From contig JALCZJ010000009.1 of assembly GCA_022690815.1 (NCBI GenBank), positions 1 through 64,000 of the forward strand: a DNA stretch of 64,000 bases. Direction: 5' to 3'. How positions within the stretch are numbered: position 1 is the first letter of the stretch; each line of letters opens with the position of its first letter. The position numbers were made by a program, and so were the translations under genes. Positions 9,349-18,483 of the stretch are shown here, in pieces. Below the pieces are notes generated by a model, which was given only the letters and a program-made list of their open reading frames with translations, made no database searches and was not told the DNA's origin. This DNA comes from Ferrimicrobium sp. (GTDB lineage: Bacteria > Actinomycetota > Acidimicrobiia > Acidimicrobiales > Acidimicrobiaceae).

Positions 9349-9582
9349 AGGGCTGATCCAGAGCGCATCGCATACCTTGAAGAGCACATCAGCGCCGTCG
9401 GAGCAGCTATTGGGGCGGAAGTACCCGTCAAGGGATGCTATGTCTGGAGTCTGATGGATAACTTCGAGTGGGCACTCGGTTATTCACAACGCTTCGGACT
9501 CATCTACATCGACTATCCCACCGGTGAACGGACTCCAAAAGCGAGCTACTACTGGTACCGCGATCTGATTGCATCAACCTAA
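9349..9582 (+). pseudogene. GH1 beta-glucosidase, 3' stub
   Basis: From 9352 the plus strand reads ADPERIAYLEEHISAVGAAI, then GCYVWSLMDNFEWALGYSQR, FGLIYIDY and a stop TAA at 9580-9582. This is the unmistakable C-terminus of glycoside hydrolase family 1, with the W-S-L-x-D-N-F-E-W sugar-binding motif and the FGL(I/V)(Y/H)(I/V)D block. Only about 77 codons are left, and an in-frame TAG lies at 9346-9348. The rest of the gene, including both catalytic glutamates, was lost when the IS630 element or a later deletion removed the 5' part. Confidence 0.8.
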
Positions 9583-9850
9583 CTCTCACATCAAGACACG
9601 TTAGCGGTAACAATCCACCGCCTAACTCCACAACGTCAGTGGTGGGCCCCAACGTTCTTCTGTGGGTGGGTCACCTAGTGGACACGGTCACCCCACCGTG
9701 CCCGACAGTTCACTCACGCCTGCAACTACTCCGCCCATTGCTCCTTTGCCCCTGGGGTTGTGCCTTTGACCCTCGCAACGGGTGCTATTACACCTGCGCC
9801 GATGCCGGCCACCCACGATCGGCCTTGATCGCCAGACCAGTATCGACCCG
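9583..9850. other. No gene seen
   Basis: Between the GH1 stub and the convergent GNAT gene no frame looks coding. Confidence 0.35.
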
Positions 9851-10564
9851 TCAGTGGCCGCGCAACGCAACCAGTTGAGCAAGCGACTCGCGCTGTCGGC
9901 CATCGGCATCGAAATTGCCTGGCCTCAACCACTGCGAGAATATCTCCGAGAGACGAAGCCACTCGGCATCGATGATCGAATACCAGGCAGTGTCGCGGTT
10001 GCGTCCTTTGACAACAGTGGCTTGCCGAAAGGTTCCCTCGTAGGTGAATCCAAGTCGCTCTGCGGCTCGTCGCGACGCATCGTTAAGCGCGTCGCATTTC
10101 CATTCGTAACGACGGTAGCCAAGCTCATCAAAGACGACCCGCATCATCATGATCATTGCCTCGGTCGCAGCCGTGCTCCCCTGGAGGATGGGACTATAGT
10201 TGAGATGGCCTACCTCGATGGTGCCCGCCCGTGGATCGATGCGCTGATAGGATGCGACACCAACCGCGCGCCTTGCGCCATCGATGATGGCAAAAAACAT
10301 CGGATCACTCCGATGGGCGACCTCGACGAGCCACGCCTCGTAGGAGGAGAAATCCTCAAACGGACCGCACGGTAGATAGGTCCATAATCGGCCTGATCGA
10401 TCAGCCCGGTAGCTCTCAAAAAGCTGGGCGCCATGTCTCACTGGATCGAGCGGTTCGAGCCAACACCAGCGACCCTCAATCGTCTTAGCAACCGGCCAGG
10501 CGCGCGGGCTCTAGTTGATCACTTCGACGCCGACCGGCTGGCCAAGGTCATTGAGCTCTGTCAC
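9851..10564 (-). pseudogene. GNAT acetyltransferase (RimJ/RimL type) with an early in-frame stop
   Basis: The frame from a GTG at 10564 reads MTELNDLGQPVGVEVIN, then TAG at 10513-10511, then SPRAWPVAKTIEGRWCWLEP and on through a complete GNAT domain to 9851. Relatives of this family usually start with the same LGQPVG...W.PR...P...EGR...LEPLDP block and have Trp where the TAG stands, so one base change (TGG to TAG) would explain it. The domain further in shows FFAIID..RRAVGVASYQRI, IEVGHLNYSP and AAERLGFTYEGTFRQA. It would acetylate an amino group using acetyl-CoA. A shortened protein could start at GTG 10441 but would lack the first beta strand. It lies 42 bases after the Nudix gene, in the same direction. 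Confidence 0.6.
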
Positions 10565-10606
10565 CCGAGCCATCCTAATCAATGGCCAACCACCTGCTCG
10601 CGGCGG

Positions 10607-11092
10607 TTAGGTGGGATCGCCCCATTGACCACCGACGTGCTCGGCCAACAAGGTGAGTAGATCGCTCGGCTCAATCGTCGCCGTCAATTTGCGTAGCTCC
10701 TGGGCACCAAACCAGCGATGACCAAGCAGTGTGATACGTTCCTCGTCGGTCAACGTCAAAGGACCCACCAGGTTATCACCAACCCGTGCAAGAAAGAACG
10801 GTTCCACCGCCATGAGTCTTCGGCCAGCCCAGAGACTGTCGCGCTGCACCAAAGCGATAGGACCTACGAGAGAGTCAGGATTGAGGCCGGTCTCTTCCAA
10901 TAACTCCCGGTGCGCGGCTTGCAGATCGGACTCACCATCCTCAACACCACCACCGGGCGGCTCCCAAAACGAGCGTCCATCGACTGGATCACGCCAATTG
11001 AGTAGTAGGACGCGCTCGCTTGTATCAAGACAAATGATTCGCACCGCCGGCCGTATAAGCTCCGGCACACCCTCGAGGTCATCTGCCATCAT
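10607..11092 (-). CDS. Nudix hydrolase
   Basis: The Nudix box is complete: GGGVEDGESDLQAAHRELLE followed by ETGL, fitting GX5EX7REUXEEXGU, near residues 47-70. The glutamates of REXXEE bind the metal that hydrolyses a nucleoside diphosphate linked to another group. The total length of about 160 residues is normal for a single-domain member. The substrate cannot be told from sequence; an FWEPPGG stretch before the box is common in actinobacterial members. The start at ATG 11092 is favoured because the GTG at 11104 is too close to the AGGGG. The damaged acetyltransferase gene follows in the same direction, and the two probably share a transcript. Confidence 0.8.
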   Translation of the reverse strand: MMADDLEGVPELIRPAVRIICLDTSERVLLLNWRDPVDGRSFWEPPGGGVEDGESDLQAAHRELLEETGLNPDSLVGPIALVQRDSLWAGRRLMAVEPFFLARVGDNLVGPLTLTDEERITLLGHRWFGAQELRKLTATIEPSDLLTLLAEHVGGQWGDPT

Positions 11093-11104
11093 CGTGTTCT
11101 TCAC

Positions 11105-11441
11105 CCCCTGTCATTGGCGTTTTGACACCAATTCTTTCGGACCCAAGGTTTCTCTCGAACCTAAGGTCGCAGCATAACGCTCACCAATCGTTGGGCGCAC
11201 CGTCGGTTCTGATCTAGCCAAGAACTGGTACGAAGCAGCTTGTAGTCAAACGCTCATACCTGGCCGACACAGCACCGAACGCATGGGGCCAGGACCTCTT
11301 GGGTCAAAACCGAGTGGCCACCGTCAGGTGCACTGATCTCAACAGGGGTGCTGTCGTGCCTCGACTCTGGTGGACGCTGCACAAGCTAGCGATCGCCCAT
11401 GCATGTAACAGGCGAGGGCGATTTGGTGCTAAGTTCTGGGG
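11105..11441. other. Divergent intergenic region; no gene seen
   Basis: This 337-base gap separates the leftward Nudix gene from the rightward esterase gene and should hold both promoters. No clear promoter boxes, hairpins or small gene were recognised. Confidence 0.35.
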
Positions 11442-12470
11442 ATGGATCAACACGCAAACTCCGACTACTCAGGCACTTTACACGAGCATCTCGTGGACTC
11501 CCCCGCTTTGCAGGGCAACCCACTTGGCGATCCATCCCAGCGGCCTTTGGTCGTCTACACCCCACCCGGTTATGATGACGATCCCGCGCGGCGGTACCCG
11601 AGCGTCTATGTCATTCAAGGCTATACCGGGCAAATCTCGATGTGGTGGAACTACACGCCATTCAAGGAGCCGTATCCCCTTGTCGTGGATCGTTGGGTCG
11701 CGACCGGGGACATCGCTCCTTGCATCGTCGTCTATGTCGACGCCTGGACGCGATATGGGGGCTCGCAATACGTCGATTCCATCGGCACTGGTAACTATCA
11801 CACCTACCTCTGCGACGACATTGTGCCCTTCGTCGACACCCACTATCGGACACTCGTCAACGCTGCGAGCCGAGGTATTCAGGGTAAGTCGAGTGGGGGC
11901 TTTGGTGCGATGATCACACCGATGCTACGGCCCGACCTCTTTGGTGGTCTTGCCACTCACGCCGGCGACACCCTCTACGAGCTGTGCTATGGCAATGAGT
12001 TTGGCAAGGCGACGCGTCTCCTGCGCAACTGGGATGGATCCCCCAAGCGCTGGTGGGACGACTTCACGAGTCGGCCAGCGTTTACCAACCCGGCCGACAT
12101 GACGCTTTTGGGACTCTATGGGGTAGCCGCCTGCTTTTCACCGGATGATCAAGGCCAGCCGGTGCTCCCATTCGACACCACCAGCGGAAGAATACTCGAC
12201 GACGTTTGGGCTCGCTGGCTCGAATGGGATCCTGTACGGATGGTCGACCGCCATGCCAATGCCTTACGGGGATTGCGGGCGATCTGGGTTGATGCCGGAC
12301 GCTCGGACGAGTACTTCCTCGACCTCGGCGCCGAAGCGTTCGTCGACGAGCTCAGAAAACATGGCATCGATGATGTGCACTTCGAACTCTTTGAAGGAAC
12401 CCATGGCGGTATCGACTACCGCTATCCTCGTTCGCTCGCCTTCCTGGCCGAGCACCTCCAGCCCTCCTGA
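11442..12470 (+). CDS. Esterase of the esterase D / antigen 85-like family
   Basis: The protein has 342 residues of the alpha/beta-hydrolase fold called putative esterase (PF00756). The nucleophile elbow is GIQGKSSGGFGA, with Ser near residue 150. A YTPPGYDDDPARRYPSVYVI segment at residues 39-58 is the usual first strand with the oxyanion region. The acid and base are probably Asp in DAGRSDEYFLD (near 283) and His in FEGTHGGIDYRY (near 321). There is no signal peptide, so it acts in the cytoplasm, unlike mycobacterial antigen 85. Likely substrates are S-formylglutathione-like thioesters, small acyl esters or siderophore esters; the sequence does not choose among them. Confidence 0.75.
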   Translation: MDQHANSDYSGTLHEHLVDSPALQGNPLGDPSQRPLVVYTPPGYDDDPARRYPSVYVIQGYTGQISMWWNYTPFKEPYPLVVDRWVATGDIAPCIVVYVDAWTRYGGSQYVDSIGTGNYHTYLCDDIVPFVDTHYRTLVNAASRGIQGKSSGGFGAMITPMLRPDLFGGLATHAGDTLYELCYGNEFGKATRLLRNWDGSPKRWWDDFTSRPAFTNPADMTLLGLYGVAACFSPDDQGQPVLPFDTTSGRILDDVWARWLEWDPVRMVDRHANALRGLRAIWVDAGRSDEYFLDLGAEAFVDELRKHGIDDVHFELFEGTHGGIDYRYPRSLAFLAEHLQPS

Positions 12471-12769
12471 GTTCGTCACCCACACCGACCAATCGCCGAG
12501 CATCACCCCAATGTCACCATGGCCTCAATGCACTGACGATAGGGGGGCAGTTCAGCATCGGCATCTCCGACAGCGACGAGGAGCCGTGGGGCCAATGGCA
12601 TGGGGTCTCGTGCCGACGGCAAATGGTCGCAATTTTGGCACGAACGCCAACACCACGACCCTTGCATTGGTACAGTGTCATCGCCACCGGCTTGGGAACA
12701 TCGAGGGGCCAAATGCTCCACTTGCCATGCAGGAGCTATGATCGGCGTCCACTCCTTACAGGGCACGTA
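12471..12769. other. No gene seen
   Basis: This gap lies between two convergent genes. No coding frame was recognised and no strong terminator hairpin with a T-run was seen. Confidence 0.35.
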
Positions 12770-13504
12770 TTATGAGAGCGTCTTGGTCCGGAGCGGGACA
12801 AAGGCTCCACGGGCCACATCGAGCCTCCAGATTGTCTCGGTCGAGCCACTATAGGTAGGGTTCGCCGAGCAGTCAGACGTCGTCACGAGATGACCATGAA
12901 CGACATGAGGGTTTCCACCGATCTCGATGGCAGGCTGATTAGCCGCATTGGGAGCCTTCAGGTAGTGCCAGTGTGAGGTCGTCTCCGCCAGCACGGCACC
13001 GGGAAAGCAACCCCCGCCGAACATCTTCACTTCGAAGGCCGGTGCGCTCAGGCCGTCCAAATGGAGTGTTGGCATGCTCGAGCCAAAGAGGCCGACCATC
13101 GGATCGGTCGCAGACTCCGTAAACGGCGAAATCAGGGCCGAGACCTGGACCCAGCGGCGCCTGTTGGAATACTCATAGACCCGCACCGGTGTCCCATCCG
13201 GCGCATACGGGAAGGCTACGCCGACATACCAATGACCCTTGATCGTCACTACGCGGCTCATCTCTGGCACGAACTGCTTGGTCGTCGCGCCGATGACGCT
13301 ACTCGGGATATGGTGGGCCTGAGCCGCCGCAAAGTACTGGTGCACAAGCGGGTGTAGCTGAATCCGTAACCGCTCTAGCAATGCCGCCGGTGTGATCGTT
13401 GCCGATTTGACCTGACTGCTGGCGGAGGTTGTGCCACAGGCCGCGAGTCCGATTGCACCGCACACCAACAATCCAGCCAAGCGCCACCACGTGGTACGCA
13501 TCAC
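12770..13504 (-). CDS. Putative lipoprotein of unknown function
   Basis: The protein has 244 residues. The N-terminus is a lipoprotein signal: MMRTTWWRLAGLLVCGAIGL followed by AAC, with Cys 23 as the lipidated residue, so the protein should be anchored on the outer face of the membrane. The mature part has no motif that I recognise. It contains a WVQVSALISPF stretch and three further cysteines (in GGGCFPG and in TSDCSAN), which leaves a disulfide possible. It stands alone between convergent and co-directional neighbours. Confidence 0.6.
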   Translation of the reverse strand: MMRTTWWRLAGLLVCGAIGLAACGTTSASSQVKSATITPAALLERLRIQLHPLVHQYFAAAQAHHIPSSVIGATTKQFVPEMSRVVTIKGHWYVGVAFPYAPDGTPVRVYEYSNRRRWVQVSALISPFTESATDPMVGLFGSSMPTLHLDGLSAPAFEVKMFGGGCFPGAVLAETTSHWHYLKAPNAANQPAIEIGGNPHVVHGHLVTTSDCSANPTYSGSTETIWRLDVARGAFVPLRTKTLS

Positions 13505-13805
13505 TGTCGTAACTCCATCGTTGTTATCCTCTTGTCACCCCACGCCGACAATACCGACCCTCAAGCGCAATGGCCACAGGTACACGATCGTTACCCACAT
13601 ATCATATCGGTCCAAGCGCACCTTGACAAACAGTCGAGTGTCGGTGTCATCCCCTCTCGAATCGACGAATCCTCACGATGGCGAGCGCTCACGCGTGAGA
13701 AGAACTGAGCGGTCGAGCTGGAGCGAATGCTCTGCGCGGCTGAACACGCGCCGGTTTTCACAAAGACTCCACTACAGTCCATCGCCCTAAGGATTTGCCA
13801 ACACC
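13505..13805. other. No gene seen
   Basis: This gap lies upstream of the lipoprotein gene and should hold its promoter. No other feature was recognised. Confidence 0.35.
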
Positions 13806-14249
13806 TTAGAGTGACCATGCACTGGGTCGGGTGATCAGAGTCAACACAACCAACACCACAACGCCAACACACTCGATCACGAGCGAGAGTACCGCATCCG
13901 GTGCTGACATACTATCCCGGAAACCAAAGAGACTCACGTTTACGCTCACGAGCAGACCCGAAACGGTTCCGGCCAAGAGCAGGGCACCCGCAACGTAAAG
14001 CGTCCAGCGGCGCACAACGCCTACCGCGATGCCAAGGAGTACGGCGAGCGTACCTTGGATCAAAAAGAGATCACCAATCGTTGGAACATGAGAGTAGCCC
14101 GTCGACCATAAGTCAAAGTGTATGACCCCCGACGCAATGAGCAAAAGTCCTCCTAAGACCGGGAGTACGACCAGCAAAACACCATCCAATCCGGCCCTGC
14201 GGGGTGATCGTGCGATCGTCGATCCTGCAAATTTTCTTGGACGTTTCAT
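13806..14249 (-). CDS. Small four-helix membrane protein of unknown function
   Basis: From the ATG at 14249, which has GGAGGG just upstream, the protein has 147 residues: a basic head (MKRPRKFAGSTIARSPRRAG) and then four hydrophobic helices. The helices read roughly GVLLVVLPVLGGLLLIASGV, DLFLIQGTLAVLLGIAVGVV, YVAGALLLAGTVSGLLV and CVGVVVLVVLTLI. A conserved-looking HFDLW follows the first helix. I know of many similar small actinobacterial membrane proteins without assigned function. It is not obviously linked to its neighbours. Confidence 0.55.
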   Translation of the reverse strand: MKRPRKFAGSTIARSPRRAGLDGVLLVVLPVLGGLLLIASGVIHFDLWSTGYSHVPTIGDLFLIQGTLAVLLGIAVGVVRRWTLYVAGALLLAGTVSGLLVSVNVSLFGFRDSMSAPDAVLSLVIECVGVVVLVVLTLITRPSAWSL

Positions 14250-14527
14250 CAACCCTCCGTTGCTCTTCACCCTTCTACGCATCCAGAGCTCATCCTGGAT
14301 GGCCAACGGCGAATGGTATCCCTTGTTTCAGGGTGGCGGTTGACGGTTACCTCACTGCCTCTCGTAACCCCCACACCGCATCAGGCCCCACCTTGGGCGA
14401 CCGCACGCGTTGACCCCCTTACCATCGAGGGCCAACACTCGTGGATGAGCCCTCGTCGTCGACGATGACTGATCAATGCTCACACCCCACCCAAGCTGAT
14501 TGCACCTAAAGAGCTGTGACTTGGATC
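14250..14527. other. Gap between dabA and the small membrane protein; no gene seen
   Basis: No coding frame or strong terminator was recognised in this 278-base gap. It lies downstream of dabA and upstream of the next leftward gene. Confidence 0.35.
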
Positions 14528-16885
14528 TCACACCATCTCGACCGAATCAGCTGCCTCGACCCAGCCACGTAGGTGGCGGAGCATCCAGGCTCCACTATCG
14601 GAGCGACCGACAATGGTCAGCCAGTCCCCCTCAACCAACTGGGTGACGAGTCGATCATCTCGGAGTACCCTATCGATGAGCTCAGGCGACTGGTCGATCA
14701 CCGCGGTGAGTCGAAGCGGCTCATGGCGGACTCCATCTGCGTCGACGACCGATTGCTCAGGCAGGCCTATCTTGAGATCCCAACCAAGACCCTCGAGTAC
14801 ACCAAACCTGCCTACCAGGTTGTGGAGCGTCTTGTCGCCCGCCCCAAAGACCTCAGGGGCGAGGCTCGAGAAGAGGTAACACTGGTTGATCCAGTGCGCC
14901 ACCACCAGGGGGCCTGCAAAGATACCGGCGAGTTGGCTCCCATCGGGGTCACTGTGGCGACGATACGAGTGCAAAAAGACGCGGCCATCGAGGTCGACTG
15001 TGCGGGTCAGTGACCGGTCTCCGATCACCAGTGCGGCGTTGTGGATCAGACCCATCTCAGGCCGCACTTCAGACCAATCGTTTGCCCGACGCCGACCACG
15101 TCGCGTGGCCACATGGTGATTGATGGTTGCCAGCACCCCTTCGATCGATTCAACGACCGGCTCGGTACTCAAAGCCTTCTGGGCTCCGATAATGATCAGT
15201 TCATCGGTTGTTGTATTGTGCTCACCCGCCAAAAACCGAGTGGATGTTGGAATCGAGATCCCGTTACGCTCGAGTCGTTCTCTCACCACCTCCATGTTGA
15301 GCAGCGACGCCGCTACCAGCGCGTTCAACGTACCGGGAGCTCCTCCGCACGCACCGCACTGGAGACTAGCTGCGTAGGCGTTGTTCCTCGAGCGCGCCCG
15401 ATGTCCAACAAGCACTACGAGAGGAGCGAGCTCACTTGGAGGGCCAAGGGTCGCCAGCATGGCGCCGAGTGGCTCGATCACCCCTTCGAGCGCATCGATA
15501 CCCACTGAAGCCAGATATCGACGTAGTCCCCCCTCCTCGGCATCAAGCATGCGAGCCCGGGATCCGCGCCGAATCGGGACAAATGAACCTACGGTACGAA
15601 CAAGGGCATCGAACCCAGCCAGGACACCTCCAACCTCAGCCCCGAGGTACGGGGCGACCCCAACCTCCTTAACGCCCTTGACGGCGTCACCAAGTGACCA
15701 TGACTGAGAGTCGATGGCGAGTCGGGCGTGATCGAGTGGAAGATCGAGAACCGGTGCGACCAACGGCGGAGCCAGGTCATAGACCACCGATCCATCACTC
15801 GCCCGAATCCGCAACGGCACACCAAAAAAGCCGGCGACGGCATCCGTCGCGTACCCACGATGTTCCTCGAGTCGACGACGAAGGCGATCCGAACGAGGGT
15901 CCATGCAAAAGACAAACTGGACGTCGACCCCACTCGCAGCGTTGACGCTCGCTTCGGTGCCGTAGGGCTTGCTATCGTGTGGCTCGTTGACGCGCATAGC
16001 GCCAGCCTCGATGTTGGCAAGGAGCTTGGTGCGAAAACGATCCTCCACGTGGCGCAACCGTCGAGAAAGCGCCTCGGGGACGATCTCTGAGTTGCTGACG
16101 AGCTCACGAGTTAGCGAGGTAGCCTCACTCCTTGGCCCTGTGGTACGGCGCACGCGCTCGGCATCGACCCTATCAAGGGTCAAGGTATCCGTCACCACAC
16201 GATAGAGGAGCTGCAGACTCACCAGGTCAACCAACGCAAGTGGGCCATAATTGGAGACAAACTGTGGGTGCAGCCGTTGCCACTGAGCATGCCCAGCCCA
16301 ACCTGGCAGGCGCGCGAGGAGTGCACGAAACAACGGCACCCGATCACCAACATCGCCCAGACACGCGATAAGTTCGCCGAAGATGAGTGTCGGATCCAAC
16401 GAGAGCCGGTCGATTCGGCCTGGCGCCTGTGCACCGAGCAACCGGCGCGTCGTGCAGTCTCTCATCGCGTTGTGCCGCCAGCGAGCGACGAGCGAATCAT
16501 CAACGCCACTCCCACCGGGTTGACTCACTACCGCGAGACACCAGCGGGCTATGTCGCGGTCAAAGGCGAGGTACCGACCAGACATCGTGGATTCTGCCTC
16601 AACGCCGGCCAACAGTGTCCCAGACGAGGGCTCTGATCCCACCAGTTGATCCCCTCGTTGCAACGAAGCTTCGATGCGAGGGCGCATCGGTGCCCAACTC
16701 GACGCATCTCGCCACTGACTGAACCACCGGCGAGCCTCGGCGGCGGCCGCATCGAAATCGAGGTCCACAAGGCCGACCAATGGGTTCATCGCAACCGCGC
16801 CAGAGAGAGGCCAGAGTGGGGCGATGAGCTTTCCAGCCTCTTCAACCTCTTCGACAAGCGTTGCATACGAAGGTGTCCCCATCAC
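14528..16885 (-). CDS. dabA: Inorganic carbon transporter subunit DabA (DUF2309)
   Basis: The protein has 785 residues, the usual size of DabA (UPF0753/DUF2309). DabA works with the membrane protein DabB in energy-driven accumulation of bicarbonate and contains a carbonic-anhydrase-like zinc site. The likely ligands are present: FVFCMDPRSDRLRRRLE near residue 327 (Cys and Asp) and LVGHRARSRNNAYAASLQCG near 491-509 (His and Cys). The start ALIAPLW-like segment and MNPLVGLVDLDF match the family N-terminus. It is a soluble, membrane-associated protein. Its start touches the stop of dabB, so the two are translationally coupled. In an acidophile, where external inorganic carbon is mostly CO2, the pair would support autotrophic or anaplerotic carbon fixation; this last point is inference. 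Confidence 0.88.
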   Translation of the reverse strand: MMGTPSYATLVEEVEEAGKLIAPLWPLSGAVAMNPLVGLVDLDFDAAAAEARRWFSQWRDASSWAPMRPRIEASLQRGDQLVGSEPSSGTLLAGVEAESTMSGRYLAFDRDIARWCLAVVSQPGGSGVDDSLVARWRHNAMRDCTTRRLLGAQAPGRIDRLSLDPTLIFGELIACLGDVGDRVPLFRALLARLPGWAGHAQWQRLHPQFVSNYGPLALVDLVSLQLLYRVVTDTLTLDRVDAERVRRTTGPRSEATSLTRELVSNSEIVPEALSRRLRHVEDRFRTKLLANIEAGAMRVNEPHDSKPYGTEASVNAASGVDVQFVFCMDPRSDRLRRRLEEHRGYATDAVAGFFGVPLRIRASDGSVVYDLAPPLVAPVLDLPLDHARLAIDSQSWSLGDAVKGVKEVGVAPYLGAEVGGVLAGFDALVRTVGSFVPIRRGSRARMLDAEEGGLRRYLASVGIDALEGVIEPLGAMLATLGPPSELAPLVVLVGHRARSRNNAYAASLQCGACGGAPGTLNALVAASLLNMEVVRERLERNGISIPTSTRFLAGEHNTTTDELIIIGAQKALSTEPVVESIEGVLATINHHVATRRGRRRANDWSEVRPEMGLIHNAALVIGDRSLTRTVDLDGRVFLHSYRRHSDPDGSQLAGIFAGPLVVAHWINQCYLFSSLAPEVFGAGDKTLHNLVGRFGVLEGLGWDLKIGLPEQSVVDADGVRHEPLRLTAVIDQSPELIDRVLRDDRLVTQLVEGDWLTIVGRSDSGAWMLRHLRGWVEAADSVEMV

Positions 16886-18393
16886 TAGCCCGCCAGCTCG
16901 AGGTCGTCTTGTGGGTCATGTTCGCACAGGGGAACAATTAACGGTGCCGGCCTAGCCAATGCGGGACTCTCAAATCGCTTTGGATACCCAAGCGAGGAGA
17001 TGAACACGCGCACGGCGTCAACTCGCATACCAAAGCCAGCCGCGATCACTCCAACGCCGACAACGATGAGCCACAGCGGAGATAGCGTCGTAGGAAGCGC
17101 GGGCGACCCCAATGATCCGGTGAGGGCGCCAACAAGCCGGATGACAAGACCAAGGAATCCAAAGGAGATGACCGAACCAGCGATCCACAGGATGGGCCTC
17201 CACACTCCGGAGCTATTTGTCAGGCTCCGCGCGAGGAACGTCGCTGCGGTCATGAAGGCAAAGGCCCCAAAGGCGAGTGCGACCGTCGTCGACACCGTTG
17301 GAGAAGCCACAACCATCGCCAAGGCGCTTGCCATTGCAGCGAGGATTGCGATGCCAACATGTTGGCTTTGGCGAAAGCGCGACGATGACCGGTCACGTCG
17401 GCTTGTAGCGACCCCGATCTGTGAAGAACTCGTGAGAAACAACCACGCCTTGTAGAGGGCATGTAGGATCAGGTGCACCAGCGCGAGCACCATGAGACCC
17501 ATCGAGATCTCGACGAGTACAAAGCCCATCTGGGCGCTGGTCGAAAGCACCAGCCTCCCCTTATAATCTGGGCGCTGACGCGCACTCGTGAGTCCAAACA
17601 CCGCGGTAACGCCCCCAGCGATGGCGAGCAACCATAGCACGGGACGATCCGCGAGCACGATCGGAGCGAGACGCAGCAAGAGAATCATGCCCCCGTTGAT
17701 CACACCCGCATGCAGCAGGGCCGACACTGGCGTCGGGGCATCGATGGTGACGCGCAACCAGGTCACGAAGGGTGCCTGAGCGGAGCGGACGAGAACGCCA
17801 AGCGCGAGCAACAAAGCGACGGGCAAGACCCAGCTCGCGTGTGCTCGTTGCTGGTCAAGCGTGGCGATGGTGATATTGCCGACGCAAAACCACGCGATGA
17901 CCAAACCGGATACGATCAGGAGGTCACCCGCGACGAAAGCTCGCACAATCGACAGCTTGCTAGCCCGAGTGGAGCGCGTGGCAAACAGCATCAGGTAGCA
18001 AGCGCTTGCAAGGAGCCAACCGATCAACAAGGTGGCGATGTCTGAAGCGGTGACGACGAGTGCAATGCCCATGAGTACTCCGGGTGCACAGGCCGAAAAG
18101 ATCGCCATGGCCCCGGCCGCCAGATACCGTCGGGCAAAGCTCATCACAATGGCACCCACTAGGTACACGGCCAATGCCCAAATCAGTGCGAAGCCTCCAA
18201 AACCAATCGACACAAGCCCAAGGTGGAAGGGCGCTCCATGGAATCTGCCAGCGAGTAAGAACGTGAGAATCCCGACGACGACCCAACTAAGGCCTGGAAC
18301 AAGTGTGGCTGACCGATGTGGTGCAAGCCATAACAATGAGAGGCCAAGGATCGCAGGTGCCACGAGTGAACCGACAAGCAGATAACTGATCAT
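16885..18393 (-). CDS. dabB: DabB, NuoL/M-like proton-translocating partner of DabA
   Basis: From the ATG at 18393 the protein has 502 residues, with about thirteen hydrophobic helices. It belongs to the Proton_antipo_M family shared with NuoL and MrpA. Family landmarks are the lysine- and proline-bearing helix around VRSAQAPFVTWLRVTIDAPT and PVSALLHAGVINGGMILLLR, where VSALLH carries the conserved His, and ALYKAWLFL further on. Family knowledge holds that DabB uses a cation gradient to drive DabA. Its position directly before dabA and the lack of other complex I genes nearby support this call over a true NuoL. Upstream in-frame starts exist, but they would add a hydrophilic extension that covers the promoter region. 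Confidence 0.85.
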   Translation of the reverse strand: MISYLLVGSLVAPAILGLSLLWLAPHRSATLVPGLSWVVVGILTFLLAGRFHGAPFHLGLVSIGFGGFALIWALAVYLVGAIVMSFARRYLAAGAMAIFSACAPGVLMGIALVVTASDIATLLIGWLLASACYLMLFATRSTRASKLSIVRAFVAGDLLIVSGLVIAWFCVGNITIATLDQQRAHASWVLPVALLLALGVLVRSAQAPFVTWLRVTIDAPTPVSALLHAGVINGGMILLLRLAPIVLADRPVLWLLAIAGGVTAVFGLTSARQRPDYKGRLVLSTSAQMGFVLVEISMGLMVLALVHLILHALYKAWLFLTSSSQIGVATSRRDRSSSRFRQSQHVGIAILAAMASALAMVVASPTVSTTVALAFGAFAFMTAATFLARSLTNSSGVWRPILWIAGSVISFGFLGLVIRLVGALTGSLGSPALPTTLSPLWLIVVGVGVIAAGFGMRVDAVRVFISSLGYPKRFESPALARPAPLIVPLCEHDPQDDLELAG

Positions 18394-18403
18394 GGAGACG
18401 ATT

Positions 18404-18441
18404 ATATACGTAGTTTTATTCGTGTATTGCACTACGGTCAA
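18404..18441 (-). promoter_or_regulatory. Probable dabBA promoter with overlapping inverted repeat
   Basis: On the minus strand TTGACC (18441-18436) is followed after 17 bases by TAAAAC (18418-18413), a plausible sigma-70 promoter just before dabB. An imperfect inverted repeat, ATATACG (18404-18410) and CGTGTAT (18421-18427), overlaps the -10 box. The divergent winged-helix gene next door makes this a candidate operator. Confidence 0.35.
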
Positions 18442-18483
18442 TAATTGTGTCGTCTGGAGGTTGATGTCTACTACTCTCCATCC

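Noticed and set aside
9051-9431. A 126-codon leftward frame as a real gene
   Set aside because: It runs antisense through the GH1 stub and then through an IS630 block, so it is a chance join of two dead pieces.
16885-18393. NuoL of respiratory complex I
   Set aside because: No other nuo genes lie nearby and the next gene is dabA, so DabB is the better call.
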